DNA of 64,000 nt from Thereva unica (GCA_949987705.1 OX465286.1:16381676-16445675), one strand, 5' to 3'; positions 44,385-56,064 are shown, counted from the stretch's first letter. Notes: generated by a model from the letters alone, not told the origin. Numbers and translations: made by a program.

Positions 44385-45490
44385 CAAAAGTATTAAAAAT
44401 TAAAAATAAGTACTGAAGTAACTCTGTAGCAACGAAGTTTTGAAGCTATATTCTTACTTAAAAAATAAGGTAATCTTAAGTAACCTGTTTGTAACAAAAA
44501 CTAAAGTTATAAAATAACCTAGGTTAGATTTGCTACTTGGGTGCATCTAAGTAAATCCACTTTGCCTTAAAAATATGTAAGGAAGGTAACTATACTTAGT
44601 AATAATACTTCCCTAATTGAAGTTGAATTCACCCAGTATACTAGATTTATAAATGCGACAGTTTATTTTTCACACAATTTTGTTATTCAAGATAAAAATT
44701 CCGATTCGCGAAGAACTAAAGAAGGGCTGCGAATAATAAACATTGAATGTTGTTTCTTTTCTTTATTTTTACAGGTAAAAGCGGTATATAAAGAACACTT
44801 TGTTATTTTTAAAAATTAATAAAACACGTCTTTGTTTTTACAGAGAAATTATTCGTCTTGTAGGAAAAATATTACTACCAAAAGCATTATAAATATATCT
44901 CCAGTTATTAATTAATTTATAACTTATCACTAATTTCCAACATATTTAAACACAATTTTTTTCACCACAAATTCAGTTTGCCACTCAAATCAATTTCATT
45001 CAAATTTTCGTTAAATTTTATCTCACTCACTCCTCTACGAAAATTCCGATATATAGGTTCTCTTTCCATTCTCTGCGGCCATGATACTAATTTTTGACAG
45101 TTCGCGATATTTAAGAAGAAAATGGTTTCGTTGCGCTTCTCGGAGAATTTTCAACATTAATTAATAATAAAGTGTGCCTAAAAATGTGTAATTAGTTGTT
45201 TTAATTAGAGAAAATTGATTATTGTAGTGTTTACTTGTGATTTATGTAATTATTTTGTGAGTAAATTGTAATTAATTTGATAAATTTTATGTAAATTTAA
45301 ATTGGTTTTATGGAAAATTGTAGTGGTGGGTGGTAGCGTTTTTTTTTTTATTTAAATTCAGTGCAAATTACAATTATTAAATCCGATTTTACATGAGCAT
45401 TAAACAATATTTTTATGTAAATTTATAATTACTTATTATATAACATATTTTTTTGGTAATTGTGATCAAAAATGTCGAAAATGTTTCTTC
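44385..45490. other. AT-rich non-coding flank
   Basis: The words AAGTAA, TTAAGTAA and TAATTA are frequent. No gene is seen. It separates the RTE element from the hAT element. Confidence 0.4.
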
Positions 45491-45498
45491 GGTAGAAT

Positions 45499-47170
45499 CA
45501 GCGCCGGCCCTAGCCCTTGTTGAGGGTGGTGCGAGAATGTCTTTCGGCGCGCTTTGTTCGACGCTTGCACTTCACATAAATTGTATTTCTAGTTGTCCTA
45601 GATAAAACTTTTTTCGAGTACTGCCGGCCTGCCATTTCCTTACGGGATTACATCTCCCCTTTTGCAAGCCTTTATGGGCTGGGGGCCCCATAAGGATTTC
45701 GATGGTGGTTTTAGTAGGGTCACAGTTCCGCTTGTAGCGGCAATAGAGGAAGTATGTTTTCTCAGAGTTGCTTTCCCGACGTTTCCCCAACAGCACAACC
45801 TTATTTGGAGGCTATTTGGTTGTTTGTATTGCATGGTTGGGCATTAGGGCTTGCCCCAGCTAGTAAGGTTGAGATGGTGGAGAGAGTCACCTTCTCGTTA
45901 AAAGAGGCTTCTCCTGCCATCAGCCCAAAATTGCAGTGTTCACCATCCTGACAACGTCATCTCTTTGAATTTTATGCGGTGAACTTTGGGTAGTATTCTC
46001 CACTCCTACACCCTTAGGATCTTTTTTTAGACCGCTATCCTTTCAACATAATGCCGGTGGGGTCCTCTGTTGCTGCCAGAAACCACCCGATTACAAAAAG
46101 GCTGCGCGGCAGCTTGTTCCCGTCTCCAGCAACAAGCCTGGCTTCTTCCAAGGCTTAAGGCGGCCCATCATAGAGGGCGCACCGACCCCTATTGGCCTGG
46201 GCTGTTCTGAGCCCTGAGCCAATTCGGCTACCGCCTCCAGAAGACTTCCTTGCACGATAACTAGTTGTTTCGTAGTCAGAAGAGTCTCCGGATTGTTAGT
46301 CGCGGCATCCCTTTCTTCCTCGGGGGCCACGCAGATCCTACCAGCCGCTACACGGGAGTAGCCAGCTTCGAGATATCGCATAAAACAATTTTGGGCTGCG
46401 CACCCCGTCTTCTGAAAGTGATCGTTTTTTCGAGTCGCCTCTCCGATTAGGTGCTCTTGCTTCCGCAGGAGATCTCCTAATGAAAGAGTGATCCCAACGT
46501 GTTCTCTCCCTGGGGTTACTGGCTCAGACCTCAGCCCTCCCTGAAGAAGAATCCAGAAAACTTTCCTTCACTGGGACCACATTCGACACCTTGAAGCATG
46601 GATCCAAAAATATCTAACTGGCCTTGTAGGTCGTCCTTTTGGGAGCTGAGGGAGCCCCAGAAATGTTTACAGTGTTAAGAAGTGCTCCGTCTTCAAATAT
46701 TTTTTTAAAGTAAATTTATATTGCTACCACGAGCTCGGCGAGAAAGGACGGTCGTCCATGGCAGAGCTCCGTATCACCATTGGAAGACTAATTCAAACCG
46801 AAGTTCGCCTGATATCCGCAGTCTATTGATAGTAGTACACTCACGCAGTGCCATTCATAACTTCAGCACGAAGGTTTGCGGTTTTTATCGAGTTTAGATC
46901 CGCCGTATTCAGTCTGCTCCATGGATCTCGAGCAGGATGTGGCCTAAGGCCATGTACGATCCGTCTTGGAGTCAGTGCTCCCTGCTTGTGCCGTGTTCGA
47001 GTCATATCGATGAGTACATAGACTTGGCTAGCTACAAACAACGTCCTCAAAAAGTATCATCAAAATTTTATTTTTTTGCTTGAAATTCTTTTTCGCCTTC
47101 ATTTTGGCGCCCCTTACCAACTGGCGCCTAGAGCGACCGCTCCACTCGCTCTACCCTAGGTCCGGCGCTG
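45499..47170. mobile_element. hAT-type DNA transposon, 1672 bp, 8-bp TSD
   Basis: The ends CAGCGCCGGCCCTAG and CAGCGCCGGACCTAG (right end reverse-complemented) match at 14 of 15. GGTAGAAT is duplicated at 45491-45498 and 47171-47178, which is the 8-base hAT signature. The interior contains 45.53-46.30 kb, a near match to 10.39-11.14 kb on the other strand. No hAT transposase motif or BED finger was recognised, so it is non-autonomous or carries foreign sequence. Confidence 0.92.
45530..46381 (-). pseudogene. Unrecognised former coding region inside the hAT element
   Basis: A 96-codon minus-strand frame (46381-46091) reads through NNPETLLTTKQLVIVQGSLL, EAVAELAQGSEQPR and VGAPSMMGRLKPWKKPGLLL. 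Downstream frames contain LLGKRRESNSEKTYFLYC and EILMGPPAHKGLQKGRCNPV. The second copy at 10.39 kb keeps the same peptide runs, which suggests past protein coding. I do not recognise the family. It may be a captured gene or another transposon's gag-like region. Confidence 0.5.
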
Positions 47171-47375
47171 GGTAGAATAGACTGTTTGAGGCTTCTTAAT
47201 TGTATCAAAAGGTCTAGTTTAGCTGAAGGCCCCCTTCATCGCAATTGAGACGGTTACTACAGGCAAGTAGTAAATCACCTCCACGAGCCAAATCATACAG
47301 GACGCAAACCGGTTTATGCAGCTTCGCAATTTCTCAGAAATAATAATTTAATAATTCTACGTTTCCGCACGTTAA
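47171..47375 (+). pseudogene. Decayed upstream part of the gypsy integrase region
   Basis: MQLRNFSEIII and FYVSA precede the integrase frame in shifted frames, separated by stops. In the family this would be the linker between RNase H and integrase. Confidence 0.35.
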
Positions 47376-48557
47376 TTGGTCATAGTTCTTTCTTTGCCTG
47401 ACCTGCAGGTTTCGGACGGATATGTATTCCGCCGTCCGGCCCCACGAACTGGTGATCCCGAGGCGGATGACCTGATCTGGAAATTGTGGATCCCCGCAGA
47501 ACTGACCACTTCCTTGATCGAGTCCGCTCACGCGCCCCCTCAAGCTTCATATGGCGGTGTCCACAAAACCTTGTCGCGTGTACGTGAAAAGTATTTTTGG
47601 CCAGGCATGTCAAGCCAAGTAAGAAACTATGTGACACAGTGCGATACATGTAAGAGATCAAAGGCTCCAAACACCCCCCTTCGATCCCCTATGGGCAAAG
47701 CCAGGGAGGTGCACCGACCCTTTCAGCTTTTGTATGTGGATTACATGGGCCCTTACGCCCGTTCCAAAAAAGGTCACACAGCTGTGTTGGTAGTACTGGA
47801 CGCCTTTACAAAATTCAGCTTCCTCCATCCGGTAGTTGGTGAGACATCTAAGGCCGCCGTGAAATTCCTAGAACACCAAGTTTTTAATACCTTTGGAGTC
47901 CCGGTGGTATTATTCTCCGATAACGGTCGAAATTTCACCTCTAAGGAGTTCACGAAGTTACTGACCGACTATGGCATCGAACACCAACTCACCGCGGTCT
48001 ACTCCCCTCAAGCGAACGCTGCCGAGCGATTGAATCGGTCCATCCTAGCAGCTATCCGTTCATATCTGGGTGAAGACCATCGCGATTGGGACCTCCATCT
48101 GTCCGAAATTGAGTGCGCCCTTCGCAGTGCCCACCATGTCTCCATCGGCACATTTCCCTACCAGGCGCTGTTCGGTCATCCAATGGTCCTGCACGGATCA
48201 GCCTACCCGATTTTGAAAGCCCTTGGGGCCCAGCAAGAGGAAGATGTGACGGTGTTGCCGGCAGCCGATCGATGGCGGGCCCGACGCGAAAGAATTGAGC
48301 ATCACCTAACCGCGGCCCACACGAGACATGAGAAATGCTACAATCTGCGCTGCAGACAAGTAGAGTTCTCGCCCGGCCAGGTGGTATACCGTCGGACGTT
48401 CCCCATTAGCAGCAAGGTAGACCGGTTTAGCGCTAAATTAGCCGACAAGTTCACCAAAGCTCGAGTGTTACGTAAACTAGGAAGTGGGCGTTACGAGCTA
48501 GAAGACATGACAGGTAAAATGATCGGCATATACCACAGTAAGGAGATCCGGCGCTAA
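47376..48557 (+). CDS. Ty3/gypsy integrase, intact domain
   Basis: A 393-residue open frame opens straight after a TAA stop with TTG, so it has no proper start. In the family it is part of a pol polyprotein. The zinc-binding HHCC is complete (H52, H63, C89, C92), with YFWPGM between. The catalytic triad is D122 (YVDYMGPYA), D182 (FSDNGRNFTS) and E217 (PQANAAERLN), spacing D-59-D-34-E as in retroviral-type integrases. After the core come NGxxP-like FPYQALFGHP, a coiled basic stretch (RRERIEHHLTAAHTRHEKCY) and a C-terminal GPY/F-like module ending YHSKEIRR. It would join LTR DNA to the host genome. No RT, protease, gag or paired LTR is seen nearby. The lack of any stop contrasts with its decayed neighbours and suggests recent insertion or selection. 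Confidence 0.9.
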   Translation: MVIVLSLPDLQVSDGYVFRRPAPRTGDPEADDLIWKLWIPAELTTSLIESAHAPPQASYGGVHKTLSRVREKYFWPGMSSQVRNYVTQCDTCKRSKAPNTPLRSPMGKAREVHRPFQLLYVDYMGPYARSKKGHTAVLVVLDAFTKFSFLHPVVGETSKAAVKFLEHQVFNTFGVPVVLFSDNGRNFTSKEFTKLLTDYGIEHQLTAVYSPQANAAERLNRSILAAIRSYLGEDHRDWDLHLSEIECALRSAHHVSIGTFPYQALFGHPMVLHGSAYPILKALGAQQEEDVTVLPAADRWRARRERIEHHLTAAHTRHEKCYNLRCRQVEFSPGQVVYRRTFPISSKVDRFSAKLADKFTKARVLRKLGSGRYELEDMTGKMIGIYHSKEIRR

Positions 48558-48640
48558 CTGTTCTCGGCGTTGAAGCAAGTCCAACCCGGAGTAGCCCTAA
48601 TAAGGCATCTCGCCGGCTTAACCGGTTAATAACAGGGTAC
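48558..48640 (+). repeat. 3' flank of the integrase, shared with 39.66 kb
   Basis: CTAATAAGGCATCTCGCCGG and CTTAACCGGTTAATAA (48597-48633) recur in inverse orientation at 39.66-39.71 kb. It is probably the untranslated 3' region or the start of an LTR. Confidence 0.55.
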
Positions 48641-51470
48641 CCGTCACGGTCCGCTTAGCTTCACCAGCGGATGGTACAACTCTCTGAAACCCTTGGTCTC
48701 TAGAGCCAAGCTTTCCTGCAGCACACACCAGTACTCATAGCGACGTCCTACTTTTATTAGTTTGTTTATTATGACATTTAAACTATCACTTTCTTCGATT
48801 AGTCCCCCTTCCCCTAAATTTTTTTTGTACCGATTGTCTTTTGGCCTGTTTAGGCTATCTCACTTCTTCGTGCCTCGGCACAACCCTACCCCGACAGTTA
48901 CACCTTCGCAGCGCTACTTTGGAACTCTCTCCCTAAATTATATTACATTAAATTTGAATCACCCCGGCCCGCGCGGCATCATAATGCATTTTCAAAGTTG
49001 ACCACCGGGCTAGAGAAAGAAGCTCTCGTTCACTTCTCTAGCTCTGGCCAAATCGATCCTTTAAGTAACTAGTGGCTGCATTGAATTAGTCTATGTATAT
49101 CTCTTATCAAATAGGACCCGCAATAATAAAGTTTCCGGCATTAAAGGGGGCGACCCAACTTGCACAACTTGCCAACTGAAGCACCTTACCCACTGACCTT
49201 TTATCTCCTAAGCAGTGCAATCGCCTAGCAAAAAAATCAATACTAATCTGAGTGTCCTGCCTTCGAATTGAATCTTTTGACCAACCTACAGTGCTACAGC
49301 ACAATATCAACAACATTTTCCATCACAGGTGTGCGATTTTGGGGGCCAGGTAAAAAAAAATTTTAATATTTTTTTGGATATTTCCGATTTAATCTCCTCT
49401 CATCCAATAAATTTTCCCTACGCTAACTTTTGCGCCTTGCAAGTATATTTCCTTCTTTTTTTGGCTACAGATGAATGATCCTAGTTTCATGTAGGCAACG
49501 GACGAGAAGCGATAGACATTTGGTATCCTTACAGCAATTTGTCCGCATAGAAGATTTGTGCTTCTTTTGTGGGTGGTCGTCGTCGATGAGAGTAAAACTT
49601 ATTTTGATTGTCGTGTGTGCCTTTTGCCAGTTTCTTGTTTTTCCTGGCTGGGGGGGTATGGTCTGGCGGGCGTGTTAAGTTAGTTATCTCGGAATTTTGA
49701 GCCTGTTGTTATTCACCATTGTGCCAGAATGAAAATATCCTCCTCCGCGAACACGCTTTTATTGAGAACAAAAAAGTTTTGTCCTTTTAATTTTGTTTTT
49801 TATCTTATCTCCTCCTGGTCTAAATACTTTGCCCACTATTTTTTTTTTATCTTGTGTTACTTTGCATGTCACCCTCAAGGCAATGGGCATTATTCTTGAG
49901 ACAACAAAAAACTTTTTTCTCCTTGCTTAAAAATAGTCGAGAAGGATAAAAAATCTCCACGGCACGAGTCCCCTCCGCTGCCATAGAAGAACACACCACC
50001 GAAAGAACGTTGTAAGATAAACAGAAGGAAATAGATAAGTGCAGACTGGGCATTGCATACGAATCAGCCCTGGGATTTGCATTAAAGTGCGTCCTAGGCC
50101 GGCAACTTAAAGGGCAACAAAATTTGGGGGCATTTTGGCTTAGCGCTCCTCGATATAATTAGTGCTTCTCTGCAAGTGAATACGAAAGGATAAAACGAAA
50201 CAAAGTCGTTATTAAGGATGTTGGTGTGGTGGGCGAGTTTTGTTTGCTTGCATTCAACAATAAACAAAGTACATGGCCCCGGGGTGTGGGCGTTGTATAA
50301 GATCTGAAAACAATCCATCAGGAGACAGACGACGACATGAGTCCTTGAAAGGCCTCCAACACAGCCCACTTGACGGTGATATACCCGAAAAACCTTTCAA
50401 GGCGATTAAAAACCTTCTCCGTCACTACATAGAAGAGAGCCTTTTCGGGAGCAATGAAATTTATTACTTGAAGTGTATCCACAGTGTGTGAAAATGTCTC
50501 GTTTATGAATTGTTTCTGGATTTTTATTTTTCCTTTATATTTTATTTTTTAGCCATTTTAAAGATATTTTCACAAAAACACACACCCACACGAGATTTTC
50601 CACTATATTAAATCTCCCTGATTGAGGCTCCTCCACATCTACTTGTTGAGGATTTCAGTTCTGCGGTGTTTTGGATTTTGTTGCCTTTACAAAGGGTCTC
50701 GGATCTCATCCTTAGCAACTCTGCGGGTGAAAGTCCTTCGCGACGAGGCAAAAAAGTGTCGCGCCCGAAGACGCAGTGACACATTACAATGGTGTGTGTG
50801 TACTTTAATTGGTTTTCTTTTAATTTAAGCTTATATTTAGCTTTTGCCGATGTGAAAGCATTGCTCAACGAGAGCTTGTTAGCGCGAGCCCTTAAGCTCC
50901 GATTTCGAGAATTTTCTTTCATGGCGTAGGGGTACATTGAGTCTGGAAGCACCTTTGTGGGTTGTAGTTATTATTGCTGTTGTTATTGACGGGGGCGTAC
51001 CAGTGCTCTTCGAACATTTCCTTTTGTAAATCAGATCTTTTGTCTACCCGTGTTTATTCAAGAGCTCGACATAAGCTAATCGCGGTTTTTATGTGGGGCT
51101 AACCCTGCGTGCCTGTCTATCAAGTGCAACCCCCCAAACTTCAGAGAACTGATAATGCGGCTTCTGCTTGAGTCAAGGTTAAGTTGAGATTCCGACCGCC
51201 GTATATTGAGTTGAGTTCACTTTGGGTTGAAATATAATTGAACATAACCTCAAGTTTTGTGTGTGAAATTCTTATTTATAGTTTCGTACTTTTTTTTTAG
51301 AAACATGGACGGTAATCAGAACGTCGATGGCCGACTTCACGGATGGTAACCAAACAAAACAAATGTCACTTCAACACAATTACAACTCAACCCGCGTAAA
51401 TGAGGCGAAATATCAACTCGACCCAGATAGGAGAGCTGAGTTTGGTTGAGCGGATCCAGTTTCAACTCCC
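48641..51470. other. Intergenic, no gene recognised
   Basis: CAATAATAAAGTTTCCGGC near 49122 looks like a polyadenylation context and could mark an LTR end, but no second LTR is visible. A 114-codon minus-strand frame at 50.61-50.95 kb has no family motif. Confidence 0.4.
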
Positions 51471-51473
51471 GAC

Positions 51474-51523
51474 CCCCGTTTATGACTGGGCTGAACATGG
51501 GTTGAATCTAGTCATAAACGGGG
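51474..51523. repeat. Perfect 14-bp hairpin
   Basis: CCCCGTTTATGACT (51474-51487) and AGTCATAAACGGGG (51510-51523) pair perfectly around a 22-base loop. Confidence 0.9.
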
Positions 51524-51689
51524 CATGGCTCCACCGACCCCGGGATATCCTAGGCGGAGATCTTGAAGAAAGTAAGAACGGACACTTAGGGGAAGAGGTC
51601 ACTCGCATCAGAAGACCACAAAATGGGAACCTTTAAGTGAAATTGAAGAAGGGAGAAAACAAAACGGTCGACCTCCAGCAGAAGATTAA

Positions 51690-54060
51690 TTCCTCGCTAG
51701 GAGAGACAGCGCATGTAAGAGCAAGCACCAAGTAGCGATCGATATCAGGGATCTGGACAAGATCACTTCCAAAGAGAAAGTGTGCGAGGCATTGCAGACT
51801 CAGCTGAGGCTGCCACAAGTGCAGGAGCTCATCATTGAACTGGGGAAATCATATGATGGCACCCAAACGGCCACCATAAATAAACTGGTAAAACTAGCGA
51901 AAAAAGCGCTAGAAGCGGGAAAGGCTCCAAAGGATGGGGTTTCTGCCGAATAACTGAGCGGACAGAGCCAAGGAGATGCTATAAGGGCTGCGCATATAGC
52001 AAAGAGGCGCACCAGCATCAAGAACAGCAAGGAAATATGTCTGAAATGCGGAGAAAAGGGGATAAGCCGCGCCTAATCTCACAATTGAAGAATACATTGC
52101 ATGCCAATGGTAGAAAGTTTGACTGTAGGCGCGAGTCGCCATAACCCCCATATAGCTGGTGCGGGGCAGCTAGCGTGCAAATGCAAGGGGGCGCAATCTA
52201 GTTCAAGCGTTTTCACGACTTAATGCGGTGTTGACAAGCACCGGCGGTCAAAACACCTTCCAAAAAGGTGAAAGATGGCCTATAGTAGACATCACCTTCA
52301 TTAGTGACTCTAATGGCAGGTGAGCGAGGTGTATGCGCCACGCCATAACTATCTGCACGGGCAGAAAAACAGAACAGCAAAACCACGCCATAAGCACCCA
52401 GAACAAGCTCGATGAAGAGCTGTTCAAAGAGATAATTTTTCAGGAGGATATTGAGCAGACAACATGCGCAAATCAACGGGTCGCAAGTGATGCCACCAAA
52501 CTCAACCTTCTGGTGGAATGATAATATCCGTCGTACGGCTTGTCCAATGGGAAGAGAGCGCTGCCAGCGAAGGCGGGAATGGCCAGAATTCGAGAAACTC
52601 CTTATGGAATACAAGGAAGTGAGGAGAGAGAAAAGAGTAAAATGGAGCCCCTTAAGAATGTATGGAAGGAAGCAGATAGTAACCCGTGGTTGGAGGCGGG
52701 TCCTTATAGGGTAGTGATGTCATCGATTATGGAAAAGTGTTCCCCAACGATTACCTGTTATGTAATGCTGCAAGAAATAGTATGAATCCTGTTCCCCAAC
52801 AGAAAGGGCCCCAGAGGTGAGGGAGGAAGAAATTGAGCATGCCGCGAAGAGGATTGCCGTTGGAAAAGCCCCTGGGTTGGACGGTATACCAAACAGCGCG
52901 GTGAAGCTAGCAGACAATGTGGCAACAGCTGAGTGCGCCCAAGTATTCACAGCGTGCCTAAAGGAAGGAGTGTTCCCTCAGCAATGGAAGCGTTAAAAGC
53001 TTGTGCTCATTCCGAAGCTGGGGACCTTCGACCTACAGGCTAATATATCTTTTCAGCACTATGAACAATCTTGTTGAAAGATTGATATGCAACAGACTGC
53101 TCCCAAGCGGCGAGGGGAAAGGCGGTTTGTCTGAAAGGCAATACGGCTTCAGGAAGGCTAGATCGATAACGGATGCTGTCAAGATGGTTACTAGCTTTGC
53201 AGAAGCTGCAATGGATGTGAATATTAGCTGTGCATTGAAAGACGTGAAAAATGCTTTCAATACAGCGGGGTGGAGCAAGATAGTCGAGACATTGATAAAA
53301 CTTGATACACGGAAGTATCTAGTGCGTATTGTGATAGAATTCCTTGTAGGTGGGGCACTACTGGGGTGACTCGAGAACGTTGGTCTTATGTTAGCTAATA
53401 AGTAAGCAGAAAAAGGCACTTAGGCATTTGCGAGTGAAGATTGACCGAAGGTTCAACTTCGGGGTATACTTGGCTGGCACTGCAGAAAAGCTTCCGAAAA
53501 TAGCCCAACACTCGCGAAGACACTGCCTAATACGGGCCACAGTTCCTGAGTAGGCATGGAGTTTAAGGTGGTCGACCTGCCGAATTGACCAGAATCAGGA
53601 AACCGAAAAAACTAGGGAAGAAACCGCATTTTCCAAAGCGGCACCGACAGCAGCGTATCCGTTGCGGGGACGTCCCGCTCGGACCGCCAGCTAACGGATC
53701 AAAAAAGAAGAAAGCAAAGAAGGGCATGGGAATTATATTGCATATCTTCACCGCTTCAGGTTAAACGATTCACTATTCCGTTTCCCAGACGATAAAGGGA
53801 TGCCGACAGTTTCTTCTTTAAATGCTCGACGTTTGGGGAGCACAGGACAGCGTTGTAAGCAGTTACTGAAGTGCAGCTAACTGCTGAGCACACGTTGGAC
53901 CAAATGATAAAGTCGGAGAATGATGGAAGTAGCGCTAAAGGCCATCCAACAGAAGCTTAGGGATTACGAAGCCCAAAAAAGCGGAGAAATCAATAAATTC
54001 AAGTTGGTGATTGGTAGTCTGTTCCAGCTCTGGTAAACACCTTTGAGGGATCCCTTCTGT
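51690..54060 (+). pseudogene. R1-like LINE relic (copy II)
   Basis: ORF1 tail: AVDIRDLDKITSKEKVCEAL, QTQLRLPQVQELIIELG and a zinc knuckle CLKCGEKGISRA in which the expected H is I. Endonuclease remnant: NARGRNLVQAFSRLNAVLTS, TGGQNTFQKGERWPIVDITF. Linker: ECQRRREWPEFEKLLMEYKE. RT: VGKAPGLDGIPNSAVKLA, GVFPQQWKR-KLVLIPK, LSERQYGFRKARSITDAVKM and DVKNAFNTAGWSKIVETL. The QGS and YADD blocks are missing. Sequence resumes at LRHLRVKIDRRFNFG and ends in the C-terminal tail and GAGGGATCCC. Large deletions and stops make it dead. The repeat at 53560 is inserted in it. Confidence 0.85.
53560..53722 (+). repeat. Hairpin repeat H, copy 4, inserted in R1
   Basis: GGTCGACCTGCCGAATTGAC, AACTAGGGAAGAAACCGCAT, CGGCACCGACAGCAGCGTAT, CCGTTGCGGGGACGTCCCGC and CCAGCTAACGGATCAAAAAA, ending AGAAGAAAGCAAAGAA. 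GGCATGG flanks it on both sides (53553-53559, 53723-53729), a possible 7-base target duplication. Confidence 0.8.
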
Positions 54061-55260
54061 AAGGGTCATGCTGACGCCAGACTGCCGTAATGCCTTTACG
54101 GCTCGTACCGGTCTGAATTTGAACGTCATGCAAAAAATATGCGTGAGTTTAGTCAGTAGGAATCTGACACTACCGTCTGAGTTCGCAAACCCCAAAGGTG
54201 TCTTCTGTCGTAGTCTTAAATACATTCCCGGTTGCTAGACCGACGTAAGATTCTCATAACTCCCTCGTAAATAAAAAAAACTCGTCGTCCCATTTCCAGG
54301 CAGGCTAGAAAAACCAGATCTGCTCCCATTCCTCCTCCTCCTTTCTCCTCCCTTTTCTCATTTCCCATTCGCCCACCTTCCCCCTCCTAAAAATCGTGAC
54401 AAATAAAATTTTCTGAGCTATTGGATATGACCTTATTATCCAAGTAGGCTGCTTTAACTTTGTAAGCGCTAACAATTTTCGGTTTTAAATAGTTCAGTGT
54501 ATGTGTTGGAAGTTTTTAAAAGTAGATTCTTTACATTTTTATGTAATTCAGCGGACTGAATCACTCATTTTTCATTTCCTACAATTATTTCGAATTTATT
54601 TTTAATATTCCTTTCTCTTTTTCTCTTTTCAGATAATTAATGAGTGTTTCTACAGGGCTCTATCAGTGTCTTTTGGTGGTTATTAGTGGTTGTTATTAGT
54701 GACGTGAGTGATTCTGGGTTTTAAGAGAGTAGGAAAGGTGGTGAGTACTTTTTGTGTCCTATAACAATCTCAGAACTATAGATCGTGTCTAATTTGGAAA
54801 TGCTATTCGTATATGTTGATTCAGAGCATGCTCTTTTACTAAATATATAAACATTATTTCAGCATATTTGTAGCTTTGGCCAACCTTAGCATCGAGATAC
54901 TTGCTGCAGTTGCCAGTCGGCTCATTGCTGGCCTGCCTCGAAGTTAACGGATCCTTTAGTAGATATGGAAGTTGTCATCTGTAGCGCGATAAACAGATAT
55001 CACTTAGCGCCTAAGAATGGGTGGTAATACCATCGACTGAGTAGCTCCGAGTGCGCTCATTAGTTTTGGATAGGGGTAGAGGGCTCATAGCAGAGTTCGG
55101 TTGGTCGGCAACTGTTAGTGCTAGAGGCCGAAGTGAAGACATAGGAGCGGACTCCCCCTAGGGAGAAGGCTTTTAGTTCCCGCGCTGAACTGATTTATAT
55201 ATACATATATACATATATATATTGTGGGGACACGGACAACTGACGTAGGGATGTGGGCTT
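54061..55260. other. Intergenic, TA microsatellite at about 55.2 kb
   Basis: ATATATACATATATACATAT lies at 55196-55223. No gene or inverted repeat was recognised. Confidence 0.4.
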
Positions 55261-56015
55261 CCCAGCAAACCACATGTAATGCATAGAACAAAGAAATGCA
55301 TTCGCTGTACATTACAAGTAAGCTATCTGAAAGTTATCAATCAGCGACTGCTTACAAGTGCCTTACAAATACATTACAAGCAATGCATTAAATTGTTAGG
55401 ATTTTGGGGATTCAAAAGCGTATTATAAAGGGCCAAATACACGAGCACTCCATTCCGCCAAGCTAACTAATTTTTGTTGCAGTCGTCAGTAATTAAGCTA
55501 ATAAAATCGTATCTCATTTCAGATAGCATACATACTGAAAATTAATCATTTTCTATTTTCGAGAGAGATATGAGGGCGACGGACGTCACATGGTAGAACA
55601 CATATCCAGAATTTCAGGGCATCTAAAATACAAAGTTCAACATAAAATTATAATGAATTTTGTTTTAAAAAAATATTATTTTATTATTAAATGCATTTTT
55701 AGTCGATTAGAATCAATGCATTTCTTCCTAGGGCAATCCTAATGCTATTCAATACATTTTATTAGTTTTATGAAATGCCTTTTGTAATGCTTTTCAAACA
55801 TCTATAAAATATATTTGTAATTTATTATTTATGCATTACATACTTCTATATGAAATATATTGTTAATGCATTACAAGCAATGCATTTCATCCTAGGACAT
55901 GCCTAATGTGTTTTAATGCATTCCGTATTACTTACAAAATGCTTTCTGTAATGAATTTCATTCATTTCTGAAATGTATTGTGAATTCATTTTGTATGCAT
56001 TCGTGGTTTACTGGG
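55261..56015. mobile_element. 755-bp TIR element rich in ATGCATT
   Basis: CCCAGCAAACCAC on the left and CCCAGTAAACCAC (right, reverse-complemented) are 13-base inverted repeats with one difference. About ten copies of ATGCATT and many of ATTACA/TGTAAT are spread over the body on both strands. There is no open frame of interest. Repeated subterminal words of this kind are often transposase-binding sites. The superfamily is not assigned and no convincing target duplication was found. Confidence 0.75.
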
Positions 56016-56064
56016 TTTCTACATGTGAGCTGGCACAATGACAGGGCTATCAAACTAGCACAGG

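Noticed and set aside
41716..44410. Target duplication around the RTE-like LINE
   Set aside because: ATTAAAAA occurs near both sides but in A/T-rich DNA, and the exact 3' end of the element is uncertain.
50608..50952. 114-codon minus-strand frame as a gene
   Set aside because: No motif, no homologous copy in the window and an overlapping open frame on the other strand.
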